Source of the DNA: Magnetospirillum sp.
Lineage (GTDB): Bacteria; Pseudomonadota; Alphaproteobacteria; Rhodospirillales; Magnetospirillaceae
Direction of reading: 5' to 3'
Length of the DNA stretch: 18,722 nt
NCBI GenBank assembly: GCA_020217035.1
Contig: JAIWOG010000302.1
Span: 1-18,722, forward strand
Part shown: in pieces, positions 1 to 8,684 of the stretch
How positions within the stretch are numbered: the stretch's first letter is position 1
Layout of the letters: every line of letters begins with the position of its first letter
The notes under the pieces: model-generated
Told to the model about the DNA's origin: nothing
The model's input: only the letters and a program-made list of their open reading frames with translations
Databases searched by the model: none
Position numbers and translations under genes: made by a program

Positions 1-260
1 GGCACGTCCAGCACGCGGGACAGGTCGTAAAGCCGCGAGGCCCCCACCCGGTTGGCGCCGCGTTCGTATTTCTGCACCTGCTGGAAGGTCAGACCCAGGG
101 CTTCGCCCAGCTTTTCCTGGCTCATGCCCAACAGCGTGCGGCGCAAGCGCACCCGCGCCCCCACGTGCACGTCGATGGGATTGGGCTTGCCAGAAGGCAT
201 CCGTCCCCGGGACGAGCCCTTGCGGGGGGTGGTTTTTTCCTTGCGCGGTGTTTGGGCCAT
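1..260 (-). CDS. XRE-family HTH transcriptional regulator (C-terminus cut by window edge)
   Basis: The first 86 codons are visible, from an ATG at 258-260; the rest lies beyond the left edge. After a basic, low-complexity leader (residues 1-27, rich in Lys, Arg and Pro) comes a Cro/CI-type helix-turn-helix at about residues 33-86, with [20 protein letters not shown] and then [19 protein letters not shown]. This is the compact XRE regulator conserved across alphaproteobacteria, often found near lnt and metK. By family knowledge it is a DNA-binding protein; its targets are not known from this sequence. It has its own good promoter at 314-341, so it is probably transcribed separately from lnt, although read-through from lnt is possible because no terminator is evident between them. 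GGAATGGAA just before the ATG can serve as ribosome binding site. Confidence 0.88.
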   Translation of the reverse strand, partial: MAQTPRKEKTTPRKGSSRGRMPSGKPNPIDVHVGARVRLRRTLLGMSQEKLGEALGLTFQQVQKYERGANRVGASRLYDLSRVLDV

Positions 261-313
261 TTTTCCATTCCAGGAATACTGCGTGGTCGGAACATTTTTT
301 GTCCCGTCGGCAG

Positions 314-341
314 ATTATGGCTCTGGTTGTATGCAAGTCAA
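314..341 (-). promoter_or_regulatory. Sigma-70-type promoter for the XRE regulator
   Basis: Read on the minus strand, TTGACT (336-341) and CATAAT (314-319) are separated by 16 bp. Each matches five of six consensus bases. Transcription would begin near 306 and leave a leader of about 45 nt before the ATG at 260. This is the clearest sigma-70-like promoter I found in the window. It lies in the 120-bp gap between the lnt stop and the regulator. Confidence 0.6.
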
Positions 342-380
342 TCGGGTGTTTCCGATAAAAAACATCGCGGTTAGCGGAAA

Positions 381-1988
381 TCAATCACGCACAGTTCTTA
401 GAAGACCCAAGCAGACACCTAAGAGTAGCAAAGTCCCCGCGAGACATATCGGGACGATATTTCCCCAGCGACCATAGAAAGTCGCTGCCACCGGGCGCGG
501 CAATTCACCGTCCAGCACGCCGCGTTCGTTCAAACCCAGCCGCCGCACCTCGCGGCCCAAGGGGTCGATGATGGCGGAAATGCCGCTGTTGGCCGACCGT
601 ACCAAGGGCAACCCTTCCTCGACCGCCCGCATGCGGCCGGCGGCCAGATGCTGGTGGGGGCCGGCGGACTTGCCGAACCAGGCGTCGTTGGTCAGCGTCA
701 ACAGCCATTGCGGCCGGTTGTCCCGTTCGGCAACCGCGCCGGGAAACACCGCTTCGTAACAAATGAACGGCCCCACCGGCGGCAGGCCGGGCACATCCAG
801 GGTGCGCGGCCCCGGCCCGGCCGAGAAGTCGGTGCCGCCGGCGGTCAGCTTGGCGATGGGCAAAAGCCCACGCAACGGCACGTATTCGCCGAAGGGCACC
901 AGATGGGCCTTGTCATAGATGCCCAACACCTGCCCGGCGCCGTCGACGGCCATCAGGCTGTTCCACAGGCCGAAGGGCATGGTCCCTTGCGGGGTGACCC
1001 GCGGCGCCCCGGCCAGGACCACGCCGCCGGGCGGCGCCACGCTGGCCACCAGGGTCCGGGCCTGGGCATCCAGGTTCAGGAAGAACGGCGCCGCCGTTTC
1101 CGGCCACACCACATGGGTGATCCGGTCGTAGCCGGGGCCCCGGGTCAGTTCCACATGATCCAGCAACTGGTCTTGCCGCAAATCCTCGCGCCACATATGG
1201 CGCTGGGCGATGGCGGCTTGGACCAGCCGCAAATGGATGCCCGGCACCATTTCGGTGGGATGGGCGGCCAGACGGGCGGCACCGAAGGCGATGGCGCCGG
1301 TCAGCAGGGCGAACACCAGCCCCAGGATCAGACGGCGCTGGGTCTCGCCGATGAAGTCGGCCAGCACCGCCGGCAGGGCGAACACCAGGATGGTGAAGGC
1401 ACACAGGCCGAACACCCCCACCACCGAGGCCAGTTGCAGCACCGCGGGCACCGCGTCCCACACCGAGCCCAGGGGATTCCACGGAAAGCCGGTCAGGAAC
1501 CACGAACGCACCCATTCCATCAAGGTCCAGGCCCCGGCCAGCACCAGGATGCGGGAGATGCCGCTGGCCCGGCTGACATGGGTCGCCAAGGTGGCGACGC
1601 CGATGAACACGGCCTGCACCGCGCCAAGCCCCAAGGTAGCGAAAGGAATCATCCAGGCGAAGCGTTCGGGGTCGACCAGCATGGCGTTGCCGATCCAGTA
1701 AAAGCCGATGGCGAACCACGACCACGCCCACCACCAGCCGACGGCGAAGGCGGCGCGGCGGCTTCGCGTGCCGTCCAACACCCAGACCAGGCCGCAAAGC
1801 GCCGGCAGCAGCACCGGCAACAGCCCCAAAGGCGGCAGCGACAGCGTCGCCAAGGCGCCCAACAGCACCAGGACGCCAACCCGCCGCCAGCCATCCAGGG
1901 CCGACATCTGGCGGGCCAAGCCCCCCAACACCCCCATTCCGGCGGGCGTGCCGCGCCACAGGCGATTGGCGGCCAGCAGCGGACTCAC
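381..1988 (-). CDS. lnt: Apolipoprotein N-acyltransferase (Lnt)
   Basis: Lnt transfers the third acyl chain from a phospholipid to the N-terminal cysteine of diacylated apolipoproteins at the outer face of the inner membrane. The 535-residue product has hydrophobic segments over residues 36-240 and a last one near 510-530, around a nitrilase-like periplasmic domain. The catalytic triad is visible: Glu297 in VVWPET, Lys360 in YDKAHLVPFGEY and Cys410 in PFICYE. The GTG start (1986-1988) overlaps the corC stop in GTGA, indicating translational coupling. Internal Met codons at 18 and 28 are possible alternative starts, since the first 30 residues are not typical of the family. It is the last gene of the miaB-phoH-ybeY-corC-lnt string. 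Confidence 0.96.
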   Translation of the reverse strand: MSPLLAANRLWRGTPAGMGVLGGLARQMSALDGWRRVGVLVLLGALATLSLPPLGLLPVLLPALCGLVWVLDGTRSRRAAFAVGWWWAWSWFAIGFYWIGNAMLVDPERFAWMIPFATLGLGAVQAVFIGVATLATHVSRASGISRILVLAGAWTLMEWVRSWFLTGFPWNPLGSVWDAVPAVLQLASVVGVFGLCAFTILVFALPAVLADFIGETQRRLILGLVFALLTGAIAFGAARLAAHPTEMVPGIHLRLVQAAIAQRHMWREDLRQDQLLDHVELTRGPGYDRITHVVWPETAAPFFLNLDAQARTLVASVAPPGGVVLAGAPRVTPQGTMPFGLWNSLMAVDGAGQVLGIYDKAHLVPFGEYVPLRGLLPIAKLTAGGTDFSAGPGPRTLDVPGLPPVGPFICYEAVFPGAVAERDNRPQWLLTLTNDAWFGKSAGPHQHLAAGRMRAVEEGLPLVRSANSGISAIIDPLGREVRRLGLNERGVLDGELPRPVAATFYGRWGNIVPICLAGTLLLLGVCLGLLRTVRD

Positions 1989-2974
1989 GATGGCTCGCCG
2001 GCTTCGGCGGCGGCCAGACGGCGCACCCTGAGCGACTTGATGCGGCGGGGATCGGCGTCCACCACTTCGAATTCCAGGCCCGAGGAATGCACGATCAACT
2101 CGCCGCGCGACGGAATGCGCCCGGCGACGAAGAAGACCAGGCCGCCCAGGGTGTCCACTTCCTCGCGCTCCTCTTCGGTCAGCACCGGCCCCAGCAAATC
2201 CTCGAACGCCTCGATCGAGGTGCGGGCGTCGGCCTCGACCACGCCGTCGGCGCGGATGCTGAGGTCGGGGGCGGCTTCCTGATCGTGCTCGTCCTCGATC
2301 TCGCCGACGATCTGCTCGACCAGGTCCTCGATGGTCACCAAGCCGTCGATGCCGCCATATTCGTCCACCACCAAGGCCATGTGGGTGCGCTTCAGGCGCA
2401 TTTCCAGCAGCATGTCGGTGACCCGCATGGCCGGCGACACGAACAGCACCCGACGGACGATGCGTGACAGTTGGAACGGCTTGTCGATGCGGGTCGAGAC
2501 CAGCACGTCCTTGATGTGGACCATGCCGATGATGTCGTCCAAGGTGCCGCGGTGCACCGGCAGGCGCGAATGGCCGCAGCGGCAGAACAACTCGGTCAAG
2601 TCTTCCAGGGATGCGCCGTCCTCGATGCCGACGATGTCGGCGCGCGGCACCATGACGTCATAGGCGGTGACGTCCCTGAGATGCAGAATGTTGCCCAGAA
2701 GAATACGTTCGTGGTCGTCGATGGGGATCGAATCGTCGCGGTCGTCGATCAGGTCTTCCAGCGCTTCGCGCACCGTTTCCCCGCCCTTGGTCCGCCGCAA
2801 CATGCGGACCCAGCCGCGGACCACGTCCATCAGCGAATCGTCGGACAATGCGTGGACGGTTTCGCCGTTCGCCCCGCCCTCGCGGGACACTTTTACGTTT
2901 GCCCCGCCCTCGCGGGGGGACTTAACGTTTGCCCCGCCCTCGCGGGGCGGGCGACTATGGGGTTCCCCGTTCAT
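1985..2974 (-). CDS. corC: HlyC/CorC-family CBS-domain protein
   Basis: This 329-residue protein has paired CBS domains over about residues 105-225 (DVMVPRADIVGIE, then VDEYGGIDGLVTIEDLVEQIVGEIEDEHD). A C-terminal CorC/HlyC transporter-associated domain follows (DTLGGLVFFVAGRIPSRGE at 274-292). It lacks the membrane DUF21/CNNM region, so it is the short soluble CorC type, linked by family knowledge to Mg/Co efflux and membrane integrity. I chose the ATG at 2974 because it overlaps the ybeY stop in ATGA; in-frame starts further up would lie deep inside ybeY. Residues 9-38 are three tandem 10-residue repeats built on REGGAN, which are not part of the family fold. The lnt start overlaps its stop. 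Confidence 0.92.
   Translation of the reverse strand: MNGEPHSRPPREGGANVKSPREGGANVKVSREGGANGETVHALSDDSLMDVVRGWVRMLRRTKGGETVREALEDLIDDRDDSIPIDDHERILLGNILHLRDVTAYDVMVPRADIVGIEDGASLEDLTELFCRCGHSRLPVHRGTLDDIIGMVHIKDVLVSTRIDKPFQLSRIVRRVLFVSPAMRVTDMLLEMRLKRTHMALVVDEYGGIDGLVTIEDLVEQIVGEIEDEHDQEAAPDLSIRADGVVEADARTSIEAFEDLLGPVLTEEEREEVDTLGGLVFFVAGRIPSRGELIVHSSGLEFEVVDADPRRIKSLRVRRLAAAEAGEPS
2861..2950 (-). repeat. Three 30-bp tandem repeats inside the corC N-terminus
   Basis: The 16-bp core GCCCCGCCCTCGCGGG recurs at 2871, 2901 and 2931 on the plus strand with an exact 30-bp period; CGTTT or CGTTC precedes each copy. The core contains the inverted repeat CCCCGC-CCTC-GCGGGG (full in copies 2 and 3, one pair shorter in copy 1), so each unit can fold into a small hairpin. 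In corC it is read as REGGAN-containing decapeptides at residues 9-38, between the start codon and the conserved domains. It resembles a dispersed palindromic repeat expanded in-frame in a tolerant linker; that origin is inference. Confidence 0.85.
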
Positions 2975-3492
2975 GATCCCAGCCCTTCTCCCTCGGCATA
3001 CGGATTGCTGATGCCGAAAGCAGCCAGGATGCGCGTTTCCAGGCGCTCCATCTCCTCGGCTTCGGCCTCGTCTTCCTCGTGGTCCCACCCCAGCAGATGC
3101 AACGTCCCGTGCACCACCAGGTGGGCGGTGTGATGGGCCACGCTCTTGCCCTGTTCGACGGCTTCGCGGGCGCAGGTCTCGTAGGCCAGGATGATGTCGC
3201 CCAACAGGATGGGGGCGCCGACCACCACCGGGCTGTCGTCGTCGTCAAGGGCGGCGAAGGACAACACGTTGGTGGGCTTGTCCTGGCCCCGGTAGTCGCG
3301 GTTCAGTTCCTGCACCGCCGCGTCGTTGGTCAGCAGCACGCTGATCTCGACGCTGGGGCCGTCCAGCTCGCCCGCCGCCTCGGCGATGGTCGCCGCCGCC
3401 ATGGTCCGGCACAGTTCCTCGGCGCCGGGCAGCGCCGAAATCCAGGCGTCGTCCTCGACGGAAACGGCGATGTCGATCTCGGCGGTGGTCAA
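2971..3492 (-). CDS. ybeY: Endoribonuclease YbeY (rRNA maturation, TTG start)
   Basis: YbeY is a zinc-dependent single-strand endoribonuclease acting in 16S rRNA 3'-end maturation and late ribosome quality control. The 173-residue product carries the family's metal motif HGTLHLLGWDH, with His128, His132 and His138 as ligands. RDYRGQDKPTNVLSF (65-79) is the conserved segment before it. The start is TTG at 3490-3492, overlapping the phoH stop in TTGA. It is supported by a GGGAG ribosome binding site about 7 nt upstream and by family-like sequence from residue 5 on; the next Met is residue 31, too late. Its stop overlaps the corC ATG. The C-terminal tail (about 140-173) is very acidic. Confidence 0.94.
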   Translation of the reverse strand: MTTAEIDIAVSVEDDAWISALPGAEELCRTMAAATIAEAAGELDGPSVEISVLLTNDAAVQELNRDYRGQDKPTNVLSFAALDDDDSPVVVGAPILLGDIILAYETCAREAVEQGKSVAHHTAHLVVHGTLHLLGWDHEEDEAEAEEMERLETRILAAFGISNPYAEGEGLGS

Positions 3493-4465
3493 GTCGGTTC
3501 TCCCTTGGCGGCCTTGCGCTGGCGCTCGGCCCGGTCATAAGCGCGGACGATGCGGGTGACCAGGTCGTGGCGCACCACATCGCGGTCGGTGAAGGTGACG
3601 AAGGACACGCCGGGAATGCCGTCCAGGGTTTCCACCGCGTCGCGCAGGCCCGAACGGGTGCCCGGCGGCAGGTCGGTCTGCGACAGGTCGCCGGTGATCA
3701 CCATGCGCGAGTTTTCGCCCAGACGGGTCAGGAACATCTTCATCTGCATGGCCGAGGTGTTCTGCGCTTCGTCCAGGATGATGAAGGAATTGGCCAGGGT
3801 TCGGCCGCGCATGAAGGCCAGGGGCGCCACTTCGATCTCGCCCGAAGCCAGTTTCTTCATCACCTGGTCGCCGGGCAGCATGTCGTGCAGCGCGTCATAA
3901 AGCGGCCGCAGATAGGGGTCGACCTTTTCCTTCAGGTCGCCGGGTAGGAAGCCCAGGCGTTCCCCGGCCTCCACCGCCGGGCGCGACAGGATGATGCGGT
4001 CGACCTGCCCTTGCAGCATCATCGACACCGCCTTGGCCACCGCCAGATAGGTCTTGCCGGTGCCGGCCGGCCCCAATCCGAAGACCAAGGGGCATTGCTC
4101 CAGACCCTTCAGGTAATCGGCCTGGGTCGGCGTGCGCGGCGCGATATGGCGTTTGCGGGTGCGCAGCACCAAATCGTCGGCGCTGAGCGTGGGCTCGCCC
4201 ATGCGGGTGGCGGCGTCCACGTCGGCGCTTTCCAGATGGCCCTGGCGGCTGGCCAGGGCATAAAGGTCGTCCAGCACGCGGGCGGCTTCCGCCGCCGATT
4301 CCGGCGTGCCGGAAATGCTGATCGCGTTGCCACGGGCGTTCAGCGCCACTCCCAGCAAATGCTCGATACGGTCCAGGTTGACGTTGTGGGGACCGAACAG
4401 CACTTGCGACAGGGCGTTGTTGTGGAATTCGCGCAACAGGGTGGTTTGCCGGGGCGAATCCTCGC

Positions 4466-4469
<4 letters not shown>
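3489..4469 (-). CDS. phoH: PhoH-like ATPase (YbeZ type)
   Basis: This PhoH/YbeZ-family P-loop NTPase has 326 residues. It has the Walker A motif GPAGTGKT (133-140), [19 protein letters not shown] (161-179) and the Walker B segment FIILDEAQN (229-237). A sensor-like [10 protein letters not shown] sits near 257-266. The N-terminal 80 residues resemble the small RNA-binding domain common in this family. It is the usual partner of YbeY and is thought to act in RNA metabolism, possibly as a helicase-like ATPase; its precise substrate is not established. The start is GTG at 4467-4469, overlapping the miaB stop in GTGA. Its own stop overlaps the ybeY TTG. Confidence 0.94.
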
Positions 4470-5787
<1,318 letters not shown>

Positions 5788-5791
<4 letters not shown>

Positions 5792-5889
5792 AGCATTCCG
5801 CCCACGGCCGTTTCGCCGCCGGCGCTTCCAATGACGAAAATGGGGGCCCCGACGCGGAGCCGCCCTTCACACGAACCAGAAGCTAGCAT
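5788..5889 (-). CDS. Possible 33-residue upstream peptide overlapping the miaB start
   Basis: The 136-bp gap between the acyltransferase and miaB contains an ATG (5887-5889) preceded by GGGGAAGGA. It opens a frame of 33 codons whose TGA (5788-5790) overlaps the TTG start of miaB in TTGA, the same geometry used at the following gene junctions. The peptide would be small, rich in Gly and Ala, with no recognisable domain. It could be a leader whose translation couples to miaB, or chance. The ribosome-binding purines run right up to the ATG, closer than usual, and third-position GC is only moderate, so I rate it low. Confidence 0.25.
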
Positions 5890-5927
5890 TCCTTCCCCAG
5901 GAGTCAAGATATCCACAGGTTGAACCC

Positions 5928-6737
5928 CTAATGTGCCGCCCGGACCGGACCATCCAGACGACCGCACAACGCCTTCACCAAACCTTGCGCCACCACGTCG
6001 TGGCAATGGTTGGACAACCCCTTGCGGTCGGCGTAATCGGCCAAGGTCACCGGCGGATGGAACACCACTTCCACCTGCGCCTCGCCCAAACCCAAGGCAT
6101 CCAGCAGGTGCCCGGCCAGGGTCATGTCGCCATACCAGGCGTAGAAGGGGCGCAACGCCCGGCTGACCGGCATGCCGTCCAGCCGCGTGTAGGCGACGGA
6201 GAACGGCTGCACCGGCAGCGGCAGGCCATCGGGGCCGGTCAGTTCCGCCACCGCGAACAACGAACTTTTGAACGGCAGCACCCGGTTGCCGTCGTTGGAG
6301 GTGCCCTCGGGGAACAAGATCAGCGAATCGCCGGCCTTCAGGCGATTGGCCAGGGCGTCGCGCTCGGCCGCCGTGCCGCCGCGCTTGCGGGCCACGAAGA
6401 CCGTCCGCGCAAGACGCGCCAGAAAGCCGAAGCCCGGCCAGCCGGCCACTTCCGCCTTGGCGACGAAATTCGCCTTGATCACACTGCCCAGGATGATGAT
6501 GTCCAGGTAGCTGGCGTGATTGCCGACGTAAAGCACCGGATGGTCGCTTTCCACCATGGTCCCGCGCACCTTCACCGTGAACCCGCAGATGCGGGCCACC
6601 ACCTTGAAATAACGGCGGGTATAGCCGGCGCACAGCCGTGAGCCCACGGCGAACAGCACCAGATAGGGCGGTATGGCCAACAGGGTCCACAGGACAAATC
6701 CCAGGAAACGGACTATGGCGACGAAACGGTTGGTCAT
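5928..6737 (-). CDS. Lysophospholipid/lyso-ornithine-lipid acyltransferase (PlsC/OlsA family)
   Basis: This membrane acyltransferase adds the second acyl chain to a lyso-lipid. The 269-residue product begins with a hydrophobic stretch (about 8-33), then shows the catalytic NHASYLD (His74, Asp79) and the substrate motif LFPEGTS (about 141-147), both diagnostic of the PlsC family. I chose the ATG at 6735-6737, 10 nt after the preceding gene's stop; a GTG at 6773 would add 12 residues and overlap that gene. The tight link to an OlsB-like gene makes lyso-ornithine lipid O-acyltransferase (OlsA) plausible. The motifs cannot separate this from 1-acyl-glycerol-3-phosphate acyltransferase (PlsC), so I leave the symbol empty. 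Confidence 0.88.
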   Translation of the reverse strand: MTNRFVAIVRFLGFVLWTLLAIPPYLVLFAVGSRLCAGYTRRYFKVVARICGFTVKVRGTMVESDHPVLYVGNHASYLDIIILGSVIKANFVAKAEVAGWPGFGFLARLARTVFVARKRGGTAAERDALANRLKAGDSLILFPEGTSNDGNRVLPFKSSLFAVAELTGPDGLPLPVQPFSVAYTRLDGMPVSRALRPFYAWYGDMTLAGHLLDALGLGEAQVEVVFHPPVTLADYADRKGLSNHCHDVVAQGLVKALCGRLDGPVRAAH

Positions 6738-6747
6738 GGCGTCGATA

Positions 6748-7554
6748 TCACGATGCTTGGGTGTCGCGGCCACGGTCGTAATGCTTGACGTATTTCGCCG
6801 TCACCAACTCGGTCTTGACCATGACGCAAACGTCGGTGGTGTTGAACTGATGGTCGATCACCGCGCCGTCGCCGACGAAGCCACCCAGACGCAGGTAGCC
6901 CTTGACCAGGGGCGGCAGCGACGCCAAGGCCCGGCGTGGGTTCAGGTCGTCCTGGGGGGTCAGGTTCATGTCCACGTAAAGCTCGTCCAAGGCGCGAGGG
7001 CGGATTTCCTCGGGCGCCAGGTGGAAATGGTGCAGATAGGACAATTGGGTGGCCAGGGCCGAAGGATCGGTGCCCGGCAGCGACGCGCAGCCGAACATCA
7101 GGTCGATGCCGTGCTCCCAGACGTAATGGGCGATGCCCGCCCACATGATCTGCATGGTCGAGCCGGTACGGTAATCCTTGTCGACGCAGGACCGCCCCAA
7201 CTCCATGAAGTTGCCGCCCTTGTCCAGGATCTTGGCGATGTCGTACTCGCCAGCGGTGTAGAAGCGTCCATGGGCCTCGCCCACCTTGCGACGGATCAGT
7301 CGATAGGTGCCGACCACCGCCTGCCCGCCCTTGCCGCGATCGTGGTCCAGCACCAGCAGATGGTCGCAGATGGAATCGAAATCGTCGAAATCGGACTGGC
7401 GCGCCGCCATCTCAGGGGTGGGCTTGGCCCCCATCTCGTCATAGAACACCCGGTAGCGCAGCGCCTGGGCAGCAAGGATCTCCTCCTCGCTGACGGCCAG
7501 ACGCACCTCAAGGCGCGATTCGGCGCCCTGGCCCTCGGTCTCGTCGGAACTCAT
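6748..7554 (-). CDS. olsB: OlsB-type L-ornithine N-alpha-acyltransferase (GNAT superfamily)
   Basis: OlsB transfers a 3-hydroxyacyl chain from acyl-ACP to ornithine, the first step of ornithine-lipid synthesis, a phosphorus-free membrane lipid. The 268-residue protein has the conserved blocks of this GNAT branch: LRYRVFYDEMGA (32-43), ELGRSCVDKDYR (118-129), GCASLPGTD (155-163) and LPPLVKGYLRLGGFVGDGAV (213-232). The start is ATG at 7552-7554 with GCGAGG about 4 nt upstream; a second ATG 4 nt earlier is out of frame. It lies 50 nt after fur and 10 nt before a PlsC/OlsA-type gene, which fits an olsB-olsA pair. The assignment is by family resemblance; the relative using other acyl acceptors is the alternative. 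Confidence 0.82.
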   Translation of the reverse strand: MSSDETEGQGAESRLEVRLAVSEEEILAAQALRYRVFYDEMGAKPTPEMAARQSDFDDFDSICDHLLVLDHDRGKGGQAVVGTYRLIRRKVGEAHGRFYTAGEYDIAKILDKGGNFMELGRSCVDKDYRTGSTMQIMWAGIAHYVWEHGIDLMFGCASLPGTDPSALATQLSYLHHFHLAPEEIRPRALDELYVDMNLTPQDDLNPRRALASLPPLVKGYLRLGGFVGDGAVIDHQFNTTDVCVMVKTELVTAKYVKHYDRGRDTQAS

Positions 7555-7604
7555 GCATCCTCGCCTGCTGAACCTGGCGCCGGAACCCCCCGTCGCCGCC
7601 TCGG

Positions 7605-8036
7605 CTATTTGTCGTCGGATTCGCCGCCGGAAGTCAACGGAACTCCGTACAGTTCCAACCGATGCCCAACCAGACGGAAGCCGAACTTGCGCGCGATCTC
7701 GCGCTGCAACGCCTCGATCTCGGGGCTGGTGAACTCGATCACCCGCGACGAGTTGACGTCGATCAGATGGTCGTGATGCTCGCTGGGCGCCTCTTCGTAA
7801 CGGGCACGACCGTCGCCGAAGTCGTGGCGTTCCAGGATGCTTTCCTCCTCGAACAGCCGCACCGTGCGGTACACGGTGGCGATCGAGATGCGGGGATCCT
7901 GGGCGGTGGCCCGGCGATAGACCTCTTCCACATCGGGATGGTCGTCGGCTTCCGACAGAACGCGGGCAATGACCCGGCGCTGGTCGGTCATCTTCATCCC
8001 CTTGTCGATGCAGCGCTGCTCGATACGCGAAACCAT
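7605..8036 (-). CDS. fur: Ferric uptake regulator Fur (alphaproteobacterial Fur/Mur type)
   Basis: This metal-dependent dimeric repressor controls iron (or, in some alphaproteobacteria, manganese) homeostasis. The 143-residue protein has the winged-helix recognition segment ISIATVYRTVRLFEE (50-64), then the metal-binding region with HHDH (87-90) and GHRLELYG (124-131). The cysteine pairs that hold structural zinc in gammaproteobacterial Fur are absent; after HHDHLIDV comes NSSRVIEF, as in many alphaproteobacterial Fur/Mur proteins. The ATG at 8034-8036 has GAAGGG upstream. A TATGAT at 8068-8073 (minus strand) could be its -10, but I see no good -35. It leads the string of lipid and miaB genes. 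It is distinct from the Irr-like paralogue at 15617-16036. Confidence 0.93.
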   Translation of the reverse strand: MVSRIEQRCIDKGMKMTDQRRVIARVLSEADDHPDVEEVYRRATAQDPRISIATVYRTVRLFEEESILERHDFGDGRARYEEAPSEHHDHLIDVNSSRVIEFTSPEIEALQREIARKFGFRLVGHRLELYGVPLTSGGESDDK

Positions 8037-8077
8037 GGCGGCCCTTCGTCTTCTTTAACGGCAACCGATCATAAACC

Positions 8078-8112
8078 AAAGGCGCCGCGAGCGGAATGCC
8101 CCCGGCGCCCTT
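8078..8112 (-). terminator. Hairpin downstream of mucR, possible terminator
   Basis: AAAGGCGCCG (8078-8087) pairs with CGGCGCCCTT (8103-8112), a 10-bp stem with one G-U pair in the minus-strand RNA and a 15-nt loop. On the minus strand it lies about 50 nt after the mucR stop and is followed only by a weak T-run (TGGTTTATG). It may separate mucR from fur. The remainder of the 126-bp gap shows no other clear signal. Confidence 0.4.
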
Positions 8113-8162
8113 AAAATATTTATGGTTGCTTCACTGTCTTGTGAACAACGAGCCCCCCAGGA

Positions 8163-8585
8163 TCAAGCCCGGCGCACCGGGCGCTTGCGCGGCTTGGTGC
8201 CCAGGCCGATCTTCTTGGCCAAGGACGAACGATGCGCGGCGTAGTTGGGGGCGACCATCGGATAATCGGCCGGCAGACCCCAACGTTCGCGGTATTCCTC
8301 GGGGCTCATGTTGTAGGCGGTCTTCAAGTGACGCTTCAGCATCTTCAGCTTCTTGCCGTCTTCCAGGCAGATGATGTAATCGGGGTTGACCGACTTCTTC
8401 ACCGCCACGGCGGGCTGCGGACGTTCGGGCGCGGACGGCGCACTGCCAACGGAGGCCAAGGTACGATACACTTCGTTGATCAGCTGCGGCAGATCGGCCA
8501 CGGCGACGGTGTTGTTGGCGACATGGGCCGCCACGATCTCGGTGGTCAGGGACAGCAGGTCGCTGGTGTTCGAACGCTCCGACAT
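8163..8585 (-). CDS. mucR: MucR/Ros-family transcriptional regulator
   Basis: MucR/Ros proteins are alphaproteobacterial zinc-finger-like regulators that bind AT-rich DNA and often control surface polysaccharide, motility and cell-cycle genes. The 140-residue product has the typical helical N-terminus, a Pro/Ala linker (about 47-65) and the finger with Cys73, Asp76 and His86. A conserved tail (MSPEEYRERWGLPADYPMVA, 93-112, then PNYAAHRSSLAKKIGLG) and a basic end follow. The usual fourth ligand, a His 4 or 5 positions after His86, is replaced by Ala90-Tyr91, so zinc binding may be weak or absent, as reported for some MucR homologues. The ATG at 8585 is divergent from the TusA-like gene, sharing a 99-bp promoter region with a dyad at 8621-8645. 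Confidence 0.92.
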   Translation of the reverse strand: MSERSNTSDLLSLTTEIVAAHVANNTVAVADLPQLINEVYRTLASVGSAPSAPERPQPAVAVKKSVNPDYIICLEDGKKLKMLKRHLKTAYNMSPEEYRERWGLPADYPMVAPNYAAHRSSLAKKIGLGTKPRKRPVRRA

Positions 8586-8620
8586 TTAAGAGCAGGCCTC
8601 CGGTTAAGAACAATGTGGCC

Positions 8621-8645
8621 TATATAGTTCTTTCTTCACTATACA
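8621..8645. promoter_or_regulatory. Dyad in the mucR/tusA-like divergent promoter region
   Basis: TATATAGT (8621-8628) and ACTATACA (8638-8645) form an inverted repeat, seven of eight pairs matching, around a 9-base centre (8629-8637). Both arms also look like -10 elements (TATAGT on either strand). The site may be a shared AT-rich operator, for example for MucR autoregulation, or back-to-back -10 boxes. Neither strand has a convincing -35. Confidence 0.4.
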
Positions 8646-8684
8646 GCAATATCCATTAGCAAGAACCGAAGTGGCGAAAAACGC

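Noticed and set aside
648..2282. Long plus-strand open frame (544 codons) opposite lnt and corC
   Set aside because: Its product is low-complexity (rich in Gly, His, Gln, Arg), typical of the antisense of GC-rich genes. Lnt and CorC on the other strand have full catalytic motifs.
2861..2950. CRISPR array
   Set aside because: Units are 30 bp in total with no variable spacers, lie within a coding frame, and no cas gene is nearby.
7555..8079. In-frame N-terminal extension of the OlsB-like gene through fur
   Set aside because: The extension overlaps fur in another frame, has no family resemblance, and the ATG at 7554 with GCGAGG is well placed.
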